From assembly GCF_031599675.1 (NCBI RefSeq), contig NZ_CP134223.1:558001-622000 (forward strand): a stretch of 64,000 nt of DNA, in the 5' to 3' direction. Positions within the stretch are counted from its first letter, which is position 1. Every line of letters begins with the position of its first letter. The notes beneath the pieces were generated by a model. That model saw nothing but the letters and a program-made list of their open reading frames with translations. It was not told where the DNA came from and ran no database searches. Source of the DNA: Paenibacillus pedocola. Its GTDB lineage: Bacteria > Bacillota > Bacilli > Paenibacillales > Paenibacillaceae. A program made the translations under genes and the position numbers. Below are positions 17,292-25,199 of the stretch, piece by piece.

Positions 17292-17405
17292 GCTTACTTT
17301 TTTTTGAAAAACGGTTCAAAGGCTTTCTAATTAGTCAAATGAATTAATAGACATAATTACATATGTATGCGTTTTACTATAAAATGGGCCTGCTTGCAAA
17401 ATTTT

Positions 17406-17419
17406 TGTAAGCGCTATTA
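17406..17419 (+). promoter_or_regulatory. cre-like CcpA site upstream of ctaC
   Basis: TGTAAGCGCTATTA matches the consensus TGWAANCGNTNWCA at all but one defined position. It lies about 75 bp before the cta promoter. Catabolite control of cta genes is known in Bacillus; its use here is inference. Confidence 0.5.
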
Positions 17420-17458
17420 AATGCTGTAATGACAAGCCTTCTGATCAACAAAAAAGAC

Positions 17459-17478
17459 TTTGTGAACTTGTTGTGAAC
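17459..17478 (+). promoter_or_regulatory. two ResD-like boxes upstream of cta promoter
   Basis: TTTGTGAAC (17459-17467) and GTTGTGAAC (17470-17478) are spaced 11 bp apart, one helical turn, immediately upstream of the -35. They resemble the TTTGTGAAT box described for ResD of Bacillus subtilis, which activates cta genes. Confidence 0.5.
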
Positions 17479-17480
17479 GA

Positions 17481-17509
17481 TTGACAAAACACCCCCTTAA
17501 ACTTATATT
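17481..17509 (+). promoter_or_regulatory. sigma-A promoter of cta operon
   Basis: TTGACA at 17481-17486 and TATATT at 17504-17509 are separated by exactly 17 bp. This is a near-consensus vegetative promoter, about 70 bp before ctaC. Confidence 0.85.
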
Positions 17510-17577
17510 AATAGTGATTGTTATAATTGACAGGAAAATCCTCTACTCTACGAAATCGGGAAAAGCGGGGTTGATCT

Positions 17578-18624
17578 ATGATGAAAACGTGGCAGGCTGG
17601 AAAGCGGCTTCTTCCCATGACCGCAACACTTGGACTCATTCTTGCCGGATGCGGACGGGAGGACCTGTCGGTACTCAGACCGCAGGGACCTGCAGCCGAA
17701 AGCTCGTTCGATCTGATGAAGCTGGCGATCACCATTATGATTGTCGTACTGCTGATCGTCTTTTCCATTGCGGCTTATGTGCTTATCCGTTTCCGCAGAA
17801 AACCGGAGCAGCGTGAGATTCCCGAGCAGGTAGAGGGTAATTTCAAGCTGGAAGTGCTCTGGACAGTCATCCCGCTGATCCTGGTGGTTGTACTTGCCGT
17901 TCCTACGGTCAAAGCGGTATTTGCTGCCGGGAATGATCACTCGGATGATAAAAATGCGATTAAGGTTAAAGTAACCGGCCACCAGTACTGGTGGGAGTTC
18001 GAGTATACCGATTATGGCGTGAAGACGGCGCAGGATCTGGTGATCCCCGCCGGTAAGGATATTGCTTTTGAGCTGAGTACTGCGGATGTGCTGCATTCGT
18101 TCTGGGTACCCTCCCTCGCAGGCAAAATGGATACCAACCCTGACGGCACGATTAACCGTTTCAGCTTCAGTGCGCCAAATGAAGGCGTTTACCGCGGCAA
18201 ATGTGCGGAGCTGTGCGGGCCGTCCCACGGCTTCATGGAATTCAAGGTGAAATCGGTCAGCGATGCGGAGTTTGAGCAGTGGCTGGCTTCGATGAAGTCC
18301 CCGGCTGTCCTGCCGGAAGATCCGGAGATTGCCGCGAAATTCAAATCCGCCTGCCTGCAATGCCATGCCGTTGGGGATCAGGGTATTGCGATGGGTCCCG
18401 ACCTGACCGGGATCGGCTCACGTGAGTCGGTAGCGGGCATTCTGCTGAATGACGATACGGGTGTAGACGGCGCTCCAATTCTGGATAATCTCAAAACCTG
18501 GCTGCATGATCCGCAGGGCGTTAAGCCCGGCAACAAAATGCCGGATCCGAAGAAGGATCTCGGATTAACCGATGAAGAGATTGACGGAATCGCAGAGTAT
18601 TTGGCCGGTTACACGCTGGACTAA
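17578..18624 (+). CDS. ctaC: cytochrome c oxidase subunit II with fused cytochrome c (caa3)
   Basis: This 348-residue membrane-anchored subunit has a lipobox LILAGC (Cys25 lipidated), two membrane spans (about 48-70 and 90-108), then the extracytoplasmic cupredoxin domain with the CuA site CAELCGPSH (Cys209, Cys213, His217) and Met220. A C-terminal cytochrome c domain follows with CLQCH (Cys259, Cys262, His263) and a likely axial Met in GNKMPDP. This is the caa3 architecture: electrons from cytochrome c pass through heme c to CuA and on to subunit I. It is the first gene of ctaCDEF. ctaA and ctaB, for heme A synthesis, are not in this window. Confidence 0.97.
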   Translation: MMKTWQAGKRLLPMTATLGLILAGCGREDLSVLRPQGPAAESSFDLMKLAITIMIVVLLIVFSIAAYVLIRFRRKPEQREIPEQVEGNFKLEVLWTVIPLILVVVLAVPTVKAVFAAGNDHSDDKNAIKVKVTGHQYWWEFEYTDYGVKTAQDLVIPAGKDIAFELSTADVLHSFWVPSLAGKMDTNPDGTINRFSFSAPNEGVYRGKCAELCGPSHGFMEFKVKSVSDAEFEQWLASMKSPAVLPEDPEIAAKFKSACLQCHAVGDQGIAMGPDLTGIGSRESVAGILLNDDTGVDGAPILDNLKTWLHDPQGVKPGNKMPDPKKDLGLTDEEIDGIAEYLAGYTLD

Positions 18625-18674
18625 AGCCTGCAGCGACAAGCGGAAGCAGCATATTTGAAAAGGGGGTAGGAACC

Positions 18675-20591
18675 TTGGCTCAAACAGCGCAATCTTTGAA
18701 TCCCGTCCGGCCGCCTGAGGCGGGTCACAGCGTCAAACGCCATACCGGGCTAATGGACTGGATCACCACCGTCGATCATAAAAAAATCGCGATTCTGTAC
18801 CTGTGGGCCGGAGGTTTGTTTTTCGGCATCGGCGGGCTTGAGGCCATTCTGATCCGCATCCAGCTGATTAAGCCGATGAATACCTTTCTGGATGCCCAGA
18901 CGTTCAATGAATTAATCACGATGCACGGTACAACGATGATTTTTCTCGGGGTCATGCCCGTTATCTTCGCGCTGATGAATGCGGTTATTCCGCTGCAGAT
19001 CGGCGCGCGCGATGTTGCCTTCCCTTTTCTGAATGCGCTCGGCTTCTGGACCTTTCTGTTCGGCGGCATTCTGCTCAATCTCAGCTGGATCATGGGCGGT
19101 GCGCCTGATGCCGGCTGGACATCATATACCCCGCTGTCTACTACAACCTACAGCGCCACTCACGGGGTGGATTTCTATACGATAGGCCTGCAGATTGCCG
19201 GACTCGGCACACTGATCGGCGGTATTAACTTTCTGGCGACCATCATCACGATGCGTGCGCCGGGGATGTCCTATATGCGGATGCCGATGTTTGCCTGGAC
19301 CACTTTTATCACTTCGGCTATTATCCTATTTGCTTTTCCTGCCATTACCGTAGGGCTTGTACTGCTTACCTTTGACCGGATTCTCGGAGCGAATTTCTTC
19401 GAGGTTGGCGGGGGCGGCAACCCGGTGCTCTGGCAGCATATTTTCTGGATCTTCGGCCATCCCGAAGTGTATATTCTCATTCTGCCGGCTTTCGGCATTA
19501 TTTCTGAAGTCATCCCGACCTTTGCGCGCAAAAGATTGTTCGGCTACAGCTCGATGGTCTTCGCAACGATTCTGATTGCCTTCCTGGGCTTCATGGTCTG
19601 GGCGCATCATATGTTTACCACCGGCCTCGGCCCGGTAGCGAACGCGTTGTTCTCCGTGTCTACGATGCTGATTGCCGTTCCGACCGGGATCAAAATCTTC
19701 AACTGGCTGTTTACGATGTGGGGCGGACAGGTGCGTTTCACCACCCCGAATCTGTTTGCAGTCGGCTTCATCCCTACCTTCACGATGGGCGGGGTAACAG
19801 GGGTCATGCTGGCTTCTGCTCCTGCTGATTTCCAGTTTCATGATACTTACTTCGTCGTCGCTCATTTTCACTATGTCATTGTCGGCGGTCTGGTGCTCGG
19901 CCTGTTTGCCGGGCTGCATTACTGGTGGCCGAAAATGTTCGGACGGATGCTGGACGAGGGCCTGGGCAAATGGACCTTCTGGACCTTTATTATCGGGTTC
20001 CATATGACCTTCTTCGTGCAGCACTTCCTTGGTCTGATGGGTATGCAGCGCCGCGTATTCACGTATCTGCCAAACCAGCAATTTGATCTGTTGAATCTGA
20101 TTAGTACGATTGGCGCGGGACTCATGGGTGTAGGAATGCTGTTTTTCCTGGCCAATATCTTCCTCACTTCCAGAAAGCCGGCCGATGCGGCGGATGATCC
20201 TTGGGAAGACGGACGGACACTCGAATGGACGATTCCTTCGCCGCCGCCGGAATACAACTTCAAGCAGACACCGCTGGTGCGCGGCATCGATGCCTTCTGG
20301 AAGGAAAAAACCGCCGGTCACAAAGGCATGACGCCATCTGAGCCTGTCGGATCGATTCATATGCCGTCGGCGACGATCCTGCCGTTCCTGATGTCCGTAG
20401 GGATTTTCATTGCCGGACTTGGATTTATGTTCAGCCGCGATACGTTCAGCAGTGAGGCTTTAAGCTTTCTTTTCAACAACTATATTGTTACCGGACTTGG
20501 ACTGCTCATAACCTTCGGATCAATGCTGATGCGTTCGCTGTATGACGACCACGGCTGGCATATCGAGCCCGAAGAGCTGGAAGGAAGGTGA
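18675..20591 (+). CDS. ctaD: cytochrome c oxidase subunit I
   Basis: This 638-residue heme-copper oxidase subunit has about 14 membrane spans. It reduces O2 to water and pumps protons. Heme and CuB ligands are visible: HGTTMIF (low-spin heme a His), HPEVY (CuB His and cross-linked Tyr), the HH pair in WAHHMFTTG, and HDTYFVVAHFHYV with the heme a3 and heme a histidines. The Tyr in HPEVY marks the A-type family. It starts at TTG behind AGGGGGTAGG, 50 bp after ctaC. The C-terminal extension with two extra spans (from about residue 560) is typical of Bacillus CtaD. Confidence 0.97.
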   Translation: MAQTAQSLNPVRPPEAGHSVKRHTGLMDWITTVDHKKIAILYLWAGGLFFGIGGLEAILIRIQLIKPMNTFLDAQTFNELITMHGTTMIFLGVMPVIFALMNAVIPLQIGARDVAFPFLNALGFWTFLFGGILLNLSWIMGGAPDAGWTSYTPLSTTTYSATHGVDFYTIGLQIAGLGTLIGGINFLATIITMRAPGMSYMRMPMFAWTTFITSAIILFAFPAITVGLVLLTFDRILGANFFEVGGGGNPVLWQHIFWIFGHPEVYILILPAFGIISEVIPTFARKRLFGYSSMVFATILIAFLGFMVWAHHMFTTGLGPVANALFSVSTMLIAVPTGIKIFNWLFTMWGGQVRFTTPNLFAVGFIPTFTMGGVTGVMLASAPADFQFHDTYFVVAHFHYVIVGGLVLGLFAGLHYWWPKMFGRMLDEGLGKWTFWTFIIGFHMTFFVQHFLGLMGMQRRVFTYLPNQQFDLLNLISTIGAGLMGVGMLFFLANIFLTSRKPADAADDPWEDGRTLEWTIPSPPPEYNFKQTPLVRGIDAFWKEKTAGHKGMTPSEPVGSIHMPSATILPFLMSVGIFIAGLGFMFSRDTFSSEALSFLFNNYIVTGLGLLITFGSMLMRSLYDDHGWHIEPEELEGR

Positions 20592-20599
20592 ATCAGCCA

Positions 20600-21226
20600 A
20601 TGACAACCGCACATGCTGAAGCAGTGAATGGAACGCTGCCGCACGAACCGGAAAAAGCGACACTGGAAGGCCGCAACAAGGTGCTTGCCTTCTGGCTGTT
20701 TCTCGGCGGGGAGGCTGTACTCTTCGGTACGCTGTTCGCCACATTCCTGGCCCTGCGCAATCAGACGAACGAAGGTCCGTCCGCGAATGAGCTGTTTCAC
20801 CTGCCGCTGGTGGCGGCCGCGACGTTCCTGCTGCTGGTCAGCAGTCTGACCAGTGTGTTCGCTATCCAGGCGATGCACCGGAACCGTCCGGCGCTGCTTC
20901 GCTCCTGGTTGCTCGTTACTGTTGTGCTGGGTGCAGCCTTTCTCGGCCTGGAGATTTACGAGTTCAGTGAATATGTGAGACATGAGGAATTCGGCATGAC
21001 CACCAGTGCGTTCAGCTCGGCCTTCTATACGCTGGTCGGCTTCCACGGCGCACACGTTGCCTTCGGGATACTCTGGATCTCCGTACTGATCGGCCAGCTG
21101 GTCCGCAAAGGGCTGACGGTGGTCACCGCGCCTAAAATTTATGTCTCAGCGATGTACTGGCATTTTATCGATGTGGTGTGGGTGTTTATCTTCACCGTTG
21201 TATACCTGCTTGGAAAGGTGGGCTGA
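20600..21226 (+). CDS. ctaE: cytochrome c oxidase subunit III
   Basis: This 208-residue integral membrane protein has five spans. The family pattern FWLFLGGEAVLFGTLFATF follows a polar N terminus, and YTLVGFHGAHVAFGILWI with FIDVVWVFIFTVVYL is at the C terminus. Subunit III stabilises the oxidase and influences proton uptake. ATG 20600 has GGAAGG eleven bases upstream; GTG 20588 lies on the site itself and overlaps the ctaD stop. Spacing within the operon is very tight, and ctaF follows almost immediately. Confidence 0.95.
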   Translation: MTTAHAEAVNGTLPHEPEKATLEGRNKVLAFWLFLGGEAVLFGTLFATFLALRNQTNEGPSANELFHLPLVAAATFLLLVSSLTSVFAIQAMHRNRPALLRSWLLVTVVLGAAFLGLEIYEFSEYVRHEEFGMTTSAFSSAFYTLVGFHGAHVAFGILWISVLIGQLVRKGLTVVTAPKIYVSAMYWHFIDVVWVFIFTVVYLLGKVG

Positions 21227-21230
21227 AGCC

Positions 21231-21554
21231 ATGGTAACGGAACAGCATCCGCAAGAGGGCAGTGTGAAGCACCGCCACCGGCAGGAGGGCCCTCAGCGGC
21301 ATATCGTAGTGTTTATTTTCTCCGTCGTGCTGACCCTGATCGCGTTCGCGGCGGTAGCCGCGGGAGGCGTCAACGCTTCCTTTGCCGTTATTCTGCTGCT
21401 GGTCATGGCTGTCCTGCAGGTGTTTTTGCAGATGGGCTTCTGGATGCATCTGAAGGACAAGGGACATCTGATGCCGATCATATTCATGCTTGGCGGCTTT
21501 TTTATCGCCGGGACCTGCATCGTGATGGCACTTTACTGGGTCTGGTGGGATTAA
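21231..21554 (+). CDS. ctaF: cytochrome c oxidase subunit IV
   Basis: This 107-residue protein has three membrane spans after a His-rich basic N terminus (HRHRQEGPQRHIVVFIFSVV). The QVFLQMGFWMHLKDKG motif is the signature of prokaryotic cytochrome c oxidase subunit IV (CtaF/CyoD-like). ATG 21231 lies four bases past the ctaE stop, with AAAGGTGGG upstream. It completes ctaCDEF and is followed by a terminator. Confidence 0.92.
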   Translation: MVTEQHPQEGSVKHRHRQEGPQRHIVVFIFSVVLTLIAFAAVAAGGVNASFAVILLLVMAVLQVFLQMGFWMHLKDKGHLMPIIFMLGGFFIAGTCIVMALYWVWWD

Positions 21555-21598
21555 GGCGACGATGAGAAGAGGCCGGCGGCAGCCGTCGCCTCTTTTTT
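21555..21598 (+). terminator. terminator of ctaCDEF
   Basis: GGCGACG at 21555-21561 pairs perfectly with CGTCGCC at 21584-21590, with alternative AGAGGC/GCCTCT pairing inside, followed by six T. Confidence 0.8.
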
Positions 21599-21649
21599 GC
21601 TTTACGGGGAGTGGAGAGGCCGGGTGGATTCAGGATGGAGTTTCGGCGC

Positions 21650-21840
21650 CTCAGCGCTCCTACTAGTGGGAAATTGTCCAGTTAATCGGTGCGTTTCTGC
21701 CCGAAAATGCAGATTAGGTGGAAATGCTCCATCTACTTCTCCTGGAAAGCAGTGACTTGGCTTCAATGGAGCAAATTAGTTGGAGGTAATCCCGCTAACC
21801 ACTCCGTTAGAAAGGTGAAGCGGGAAATAGTTGGAGTAAA
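21650..21840. repeat. degenerate TTAG-TGGAG type intergenic repeats
   Basis: Units such as ATTAGGTGGAAATGCTCC and ATTAGTTGGAGGTAATCCCG recur here and, diverged, at 57460-57660. They lie between ctaF and the 10-bp array upstream of ctaG. Confidence 0.5.
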
Positions 21841-21930
21841 TCCGAGTAAATAAAAGTGAATCCAAGTGAATCCAAGTGAGTCCCAGTGAGTCCGAGTGAA
21901 TCCAAGTGAATCCAAGTGAATCCAAGTGAG
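21831..21930. repeat. 10-bp tandem repeat array
   Basis: About nine consecutive 10-base units of consensus TCCAAGTGAA fall in perfect 10-bp register from 21841 to 21930, with degenerate units at both ends. No gene is supported in this stretch upstream of ctaG. Confidence 0.9.
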
Positions 21931-22084
21931 TTCAACCAATTCCAACTAATTTCCGTAAGAAACAGGTGTCAGACGAAACATTGAGGCTGCCCAGACGCAG
22001 CCCATTTGTAGATTAGAATTTTGCCGGAGTAGCGATTCATCTATAATCAACTAAATAACTCTGCACAAGGGGAGGAATTGTACG

Positions 22085-23005
22085 ATGCTGGGATTACAAT
22101 ATTTTAGCTTTGCCGACCTGTGGAGCCCGCTGATACTGGCAGCAACGCTGCTGCTGGCCGCCGGGTATCTGCTGCTGATCGGTCCGCTGGCGCAGCGTTT
22201 TCCCGGTTCCGCTATAGTTCCGCTCCGGCAGAGAGTGCTGTTTATGGGCGGGCTGCTGGCGCTTTATCTGGCCCAGGGCGGTCCGGTGAGTCTGCTTGGG
22301 CATATCCTGTTTTCCTTCCATATGGTCAGCATGGCCTTATCCTATCTTATTGCGGTTCCGCTGATGATGCTGGGCATCCCGGACTGGTGCTGGCGTGCCT
22401 TGCTGAAGGCTAATCCTCTGCGGAGGCTCTCCTTCCTTGCCCATCCCGTCGTTGCGGCGCTGCTATTCAACGGGTTATTCTCGCTGTATCATCTGCCGGT
22501 GATTCATGATTATGTGATGCTGCATTTTGCGGTCCACCGCCTGTATTATGGTGTGCTGTTCCTGACAGCCGCGCTTATGTGGTGGACGCTGATTAATCCG
22601 CTGCCGGAGCGCCGGAAGATCGGGAGCCTTGGCCAGATCGGCTTTATCTTTTTGAATATGGTGCTGCTGACCCCGGCCTGCGGGCTGATTATTTTTGCCG
22701 GAGCTCCGCTCTATGCGACCTATAGTGATCCAGGTGCCTGGGCACGGGCGATGGGTTACTGTGTATCCGGTGATCCGGCCTCGCTGCTGCGGACTTTCGG
22801 CGGGCCGGCCTTCTTCGGCGGACTGTCGCCTAAGGTGGATCAGCAGGTGGGCGGCATCGCGATGAAGTTCATTCAGGAAATAATTTTTGCCTCGATGCTT
22901 GCTTATGTGTTCTATCATTGGTATAAAAAAGAGAACAGGCAAGACGACGCGGACACTTCCGCGCCATCCGGCGAGCTGGGGGATGGTGTTTTGACCCGGG
23001 TATAG
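22085..23005 (+). CDS. ctaG: cytochrome c oxidase assembly protein CtaG
   Basis: This 306-residue polytopic membrane protein has about seven or eight spans and matches the caa3-type CtaG family of Bacillales: FSFADLWSPLIL at the N terminus, HILFSFHMVSMALSYL, HAL/HLPVIHDYVMLHFAVH and WTLINPLPERRK. In Bacillus subtilis CtaG is needed for active caa3 oxidase, probably for copper insertion. ATG has GGAGGAATT upstream. It is separated from ctaF by about 530 bp of repeat-rich DNA and a terminator, so it has its own promoter, unlike the contiguous Bacillus arrangement. Confidence 0.93.
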   Translation: MLGLQYFSFADLWSPLILAATLLLAAGYLLLIGPLAQRFPGSAIVPLRQRVLFMGGLLALYLAQGGPVSLLGHILFSFHMVSMALSYLIAVPLMMLGIPDWCWRALLKANPLRRLSFLAHPVVAALLFNGLFSLYHLPVIHDYVMLHFAVHRLYYGVLFLTAALMWWTLINPLPERRKIGSLGQIGFIFLNMVLLTPACGLIIFAGAPLYATYSDPGAWARAMGYCVSGDPASLLRTFGGPAFFGGLSPKVDQQVGGIAMKFIQEIIFASMLAYVFYHWYKKENRQDDADTSAPSGELGDGVLTRV

Positions 23006-23031
23006 CAGGTAGAGCACCGAGGGGGATAATC

Positions 23032-23496
23032 ATGGATATCTTTACAGTGTTTCCAACGATCAGTACATCTTTCATCGTAATCAGTGCGGTGCTGGTGGCT
23101 ATCGGCTGGAGACAGATCATCAAGGGCAAACGTGAAGCGCACAAGAAGACAATGATCGCTGCCGCAGTGGCTGCTACCCTGTTCTTCATTGTGTACATGT
23201 CAAGAACTGTGTTTGTGGGAAATACATCGTGGGGCGGACCGGATAATCTGTCGCTCTTGTACCACATTTTTCTGATTTTTCATATCGTACTGGCAACGGT
23301 GGCAGCCGTGTTCGGGATTACGACACTCACGCTGGGCTTCCAAGCCAAGTATGCGAAGCACCGCAAATGGGGCAGAGTGACTGCTGTGATCTGGTTCATT
23401 ACAGCCATTACAGGAGTTGCTGTATACGTGCTGCTCTACATATTTTATCCGGGCGGGCATACCAAGCCGGTCTGGGATGCAATCTGGGGTTTTTAA
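23032..23496 (+). CDS. ctaM: DUF420 membrane protein, CtaM/YozB-like
   Basis: This 154-residue protein has four or five membrane spans. The pattern FPTISTSFIVISAVLVAIGW, HKKTMIAAAVAATLFFIVY, LYHIFLIFHIVLATVAAVFG and HRKWGRVTAVIWFI with conserved His residues is that of DUF420. The family includes YozB/CtaM, needed for maturation of heme-copper oxidases in Firmicutes. ATG has GAGGGGG upstream and lies 26 bp after ctaG, so the two are one operon. Confidence 0.88.
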   Translation: MDIFTVFPTISTSFIVISAVLVAIGWRQIIKGKREAHKKTMIAAAVAATLFFIVYMSRTVFVGNTSWGGPDNLSLLYHIFLIFHIVLATVAAVFGITTLTLGFQAKYAKHRKWGRVTAVIWFITAITGVAVYVLLYIFYPGGHTKPVWDAIWGF

Positions 23497-23623
23497 CTGG
23501 CCTTGAAATCGGTCTGTGTACCGGCATCTTCTGCAAGGAGGGTGCTGATGCGCAGGCCTTTTTTATTTGTGCTTGAACGAGGTGAGCGGGAAGCCCAGCG
23601 TCCCCAAACCCGCTGGAATGAGA

Positions 23624-24050
23624 GGTATAAATACCTCAGAATTCGAAGAAAGTGGGCTACGTGGCTGAGTTAGCGGGATAAATCCTATAGAAATTACCGA
23701 AAACGGGCTGTACGGCGAAAATAAAGGGATAAATCCCGTAGAATTTGCCGAAAACGGGCAGCATGGCGAAATTAGTGGGATAAATCCCATAGAATTTGCC
23801 GAAAACGGGCTGCGTGGCGAAATTAGTGGGATAAATCCCTTAGAATTTACCGAAACGGGCAGCATGGCGAAATTAGTGGGATAAATCCCATAGAATTTGC
23901 CGAAAACGGGCTGCGTGGCTGAAATAATGGGATAAATCCCATAGAATTTGCAGAAACCGGGCAGCGTGGCGAAAATAGTGGGATAAATCCCATAGAATTT
24001 GCCGAAAACGGGCTGTGTGGCGAAAATAATGGGATAAACCCCATAGAATT
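23624..24050. repeat. 51-bp tandem repeat array, 8 copies plus a partial
   Basis: Copies begin at 23624 (degenerate, 52 bp), 23676, 23727, 23778, 23829 (50 bp), 23879, 23930, 23981 and 24032 (partial). The consensus starts GGATAAATCCCATAGAATTT. Two subtypes alternate strictly: GGGCTG-type in copies 2, 4, 6 and 8, and GGGCAGC-type in copies 3, 5 and 7. The one-base deletion in copy 5 breaks any reading frame. Confidence 0.95.
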
Positions 24051-24222
24051 CACAAACAGCTGTCTGTTGTAGGTACAAAAGTTAATATATTCTCCCCTGT
24101 CGCCGCTTAGCGCATCTATAAGGAATTGTTCGAATTTCCAGTTAATAAGCTAACGAACAAAGGAACACAATTTCCAACCCCCAACCCCGTTTCTAGATAC
24201 CCCTGACCATTGCTGCATAAGC

Positions 24223-25005
24223 TTAGAATTGAATGCTGAACCCCTTAAAGTGATGGATACCGGTGCCGAACCGGATCAGTGCCTTCTCCCGCAAAAAATG
24301 AACCGCAAGCTTCACTTCCTCCAGAATCTCCGGCTTTAGCCCCAGCGTATTATGCGAGCCGAATACCTTCGTGACTCCTGGGATTCCCGCTATCCGTTCC
24401 AGAGAGTTGATCAGATCCGCGGGATTGGTAGAAGGATAAAAGGCATAAACAGGCGTTTGATCATACAGCAGATCACCTGTGAATAAATAACCCGAGGGTT
24501 CCTCCAAAAAGCATAAATGTCCCGGCGAATGACCTGGAGTATGGTACACTTTCAGGCTTCGGCCTCCCAAATCAAAAACCTCGCCATCCTTTAGCAGTCC
24601 GGCCGGTATACCTTGAAAAGGTGTGTAGGTCACTGGATTGAATCCTTCCGGCAACGGCTTACTCAAATCCCGTCCAATATCTTTTCGGATCTGTTCAATC
24701 GTTAAGCCTTGGATGCCGTGTACGAGCCAATCCCGGTCCTCCTGATGAACATAAATATCCGTGAACAGCCCGTGGCCCCCGATATGATCGGTATGAACAT
24801 GGGTGGTGAATACGTCAATCGTCAATGAAGTCAGCTGGTCGGTAACGCTCCGGATATTGCCGATTCCGAGGCCGGTGTCAATCAGGACGGCTCTCCTATG
24901 CCCGAGCAGCAGAAAGGAATGAACCTTCTCCCAATGCCCGTATTCGCTGATGGCAAAGGTGTGCTCATCAATACTATGAACCGTAAACCAAGGATCCTTA
25001 ATCAT
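24223..25005 (-). CDS. MBL-fold metallo-hydrolase
   Basis: This 260-residue soluble protein has the metal-binding THVHTDHIGGH motif (HxHxDH) at about residues 73-83, an upstream VLIDTGLGIGNI strand, and the later HTPGHSPGHLCFLEE and FTGDLLYD blocks that supply further zinc ligands. It is a generic hydrolase of the metallo-beta-lactamase superfamily, often thioester or phosphodiester hydrolases; the substrate is unknown. ATG 25005 behind GGGGAGG is preferred to the in-frame ATG at 25068. It is monocistronic and divergent from the YtrA-type operon. Confidence 0.9.
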   Translation of the reverse strand: MIKDPWFTVHSIDEHTFAISEYGHWEKVHSFLLLGHRRAVLIDTGLGIGNIRSVTDQLTSLTIDVFTTHVHTDHIGGHGLFTDIYVHQEDRDWLVHGIQGLTIEQIRKDIGRDLSKPLPEGFNPVTYTPFQGIPAGLLKDGEVFDLGGRSLKVYHTPGHSPGHLCFLEEPSGYLFTGDLLYDQTPVYAFYPSTNPADLINSLERIAGIPGVTKVFGSHNTLGLKPEILEEVKLAVHFLREKALIRFGTGIHHFKGFSIQF

Positions 25006-25087
25006 ATATACCTCCCCAAGTGACTTTGTCTCAAGAGTAGCATAAAGGGCTGCAGGTAACAGCTTCAAGATTTATCCAAACAAAACC

Positions 25088-25116
25088 TTGACTCTGGAAA
25101 ATATAGGACATATACT
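25088..25116 (+). promoter_or_regulatory. promoter of the ABC transporter operon
   Basis: TTGACT at 25088-25093 and TATACT at 25111-25116 have 17 bp between them. The downstream palindrome overlaps the -10. Confidence 0.85.
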
Positions 25117-25137
25117 GTGTATATAGATATATACAGT
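25114..25137. promoter_or_regulatory. operator palindrome, likely for the GntR/YtrA protein
   Basis: A 24-bp inverted repeat with ends ACTGT and ACAGT matches at 10 of 12 base pairs and overlaps the -10 box. This position fits repression by the GntR-type regulator encoded 800 bp downstream, as YtrA does in Bacillus. Confidence 0.75.
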
Positions 25138-25199
25138 AAGCACAGAGCTATACACACTGAATCTGTATACCCTCTGAATTAAAGTGAGGTTGAGGCAGC

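Noticed and set aside
19326..20360. 344-codon antisense frame over ctaD
   Set aside because: It lies within the well-conserved subunit I gene and has no recognisable protein features.
21763..21945. 60-codon minus-strand frame
   Set aside because: It is a translation of the 10-bp tandem array with no start signal.
23624..24050. CRISPR array
   Set aside because: Copies are directly adjacent with no unique spacers, and no cas genes are near.
23563..24078. Open frames on the minus strand with GFIPL-type repeats
   Set aside because: They come from the 51-bp tandem array. The one-base loss in a copy changes the frame, and no ribosome binding site is seen, so they are unlikely to be real proteins.
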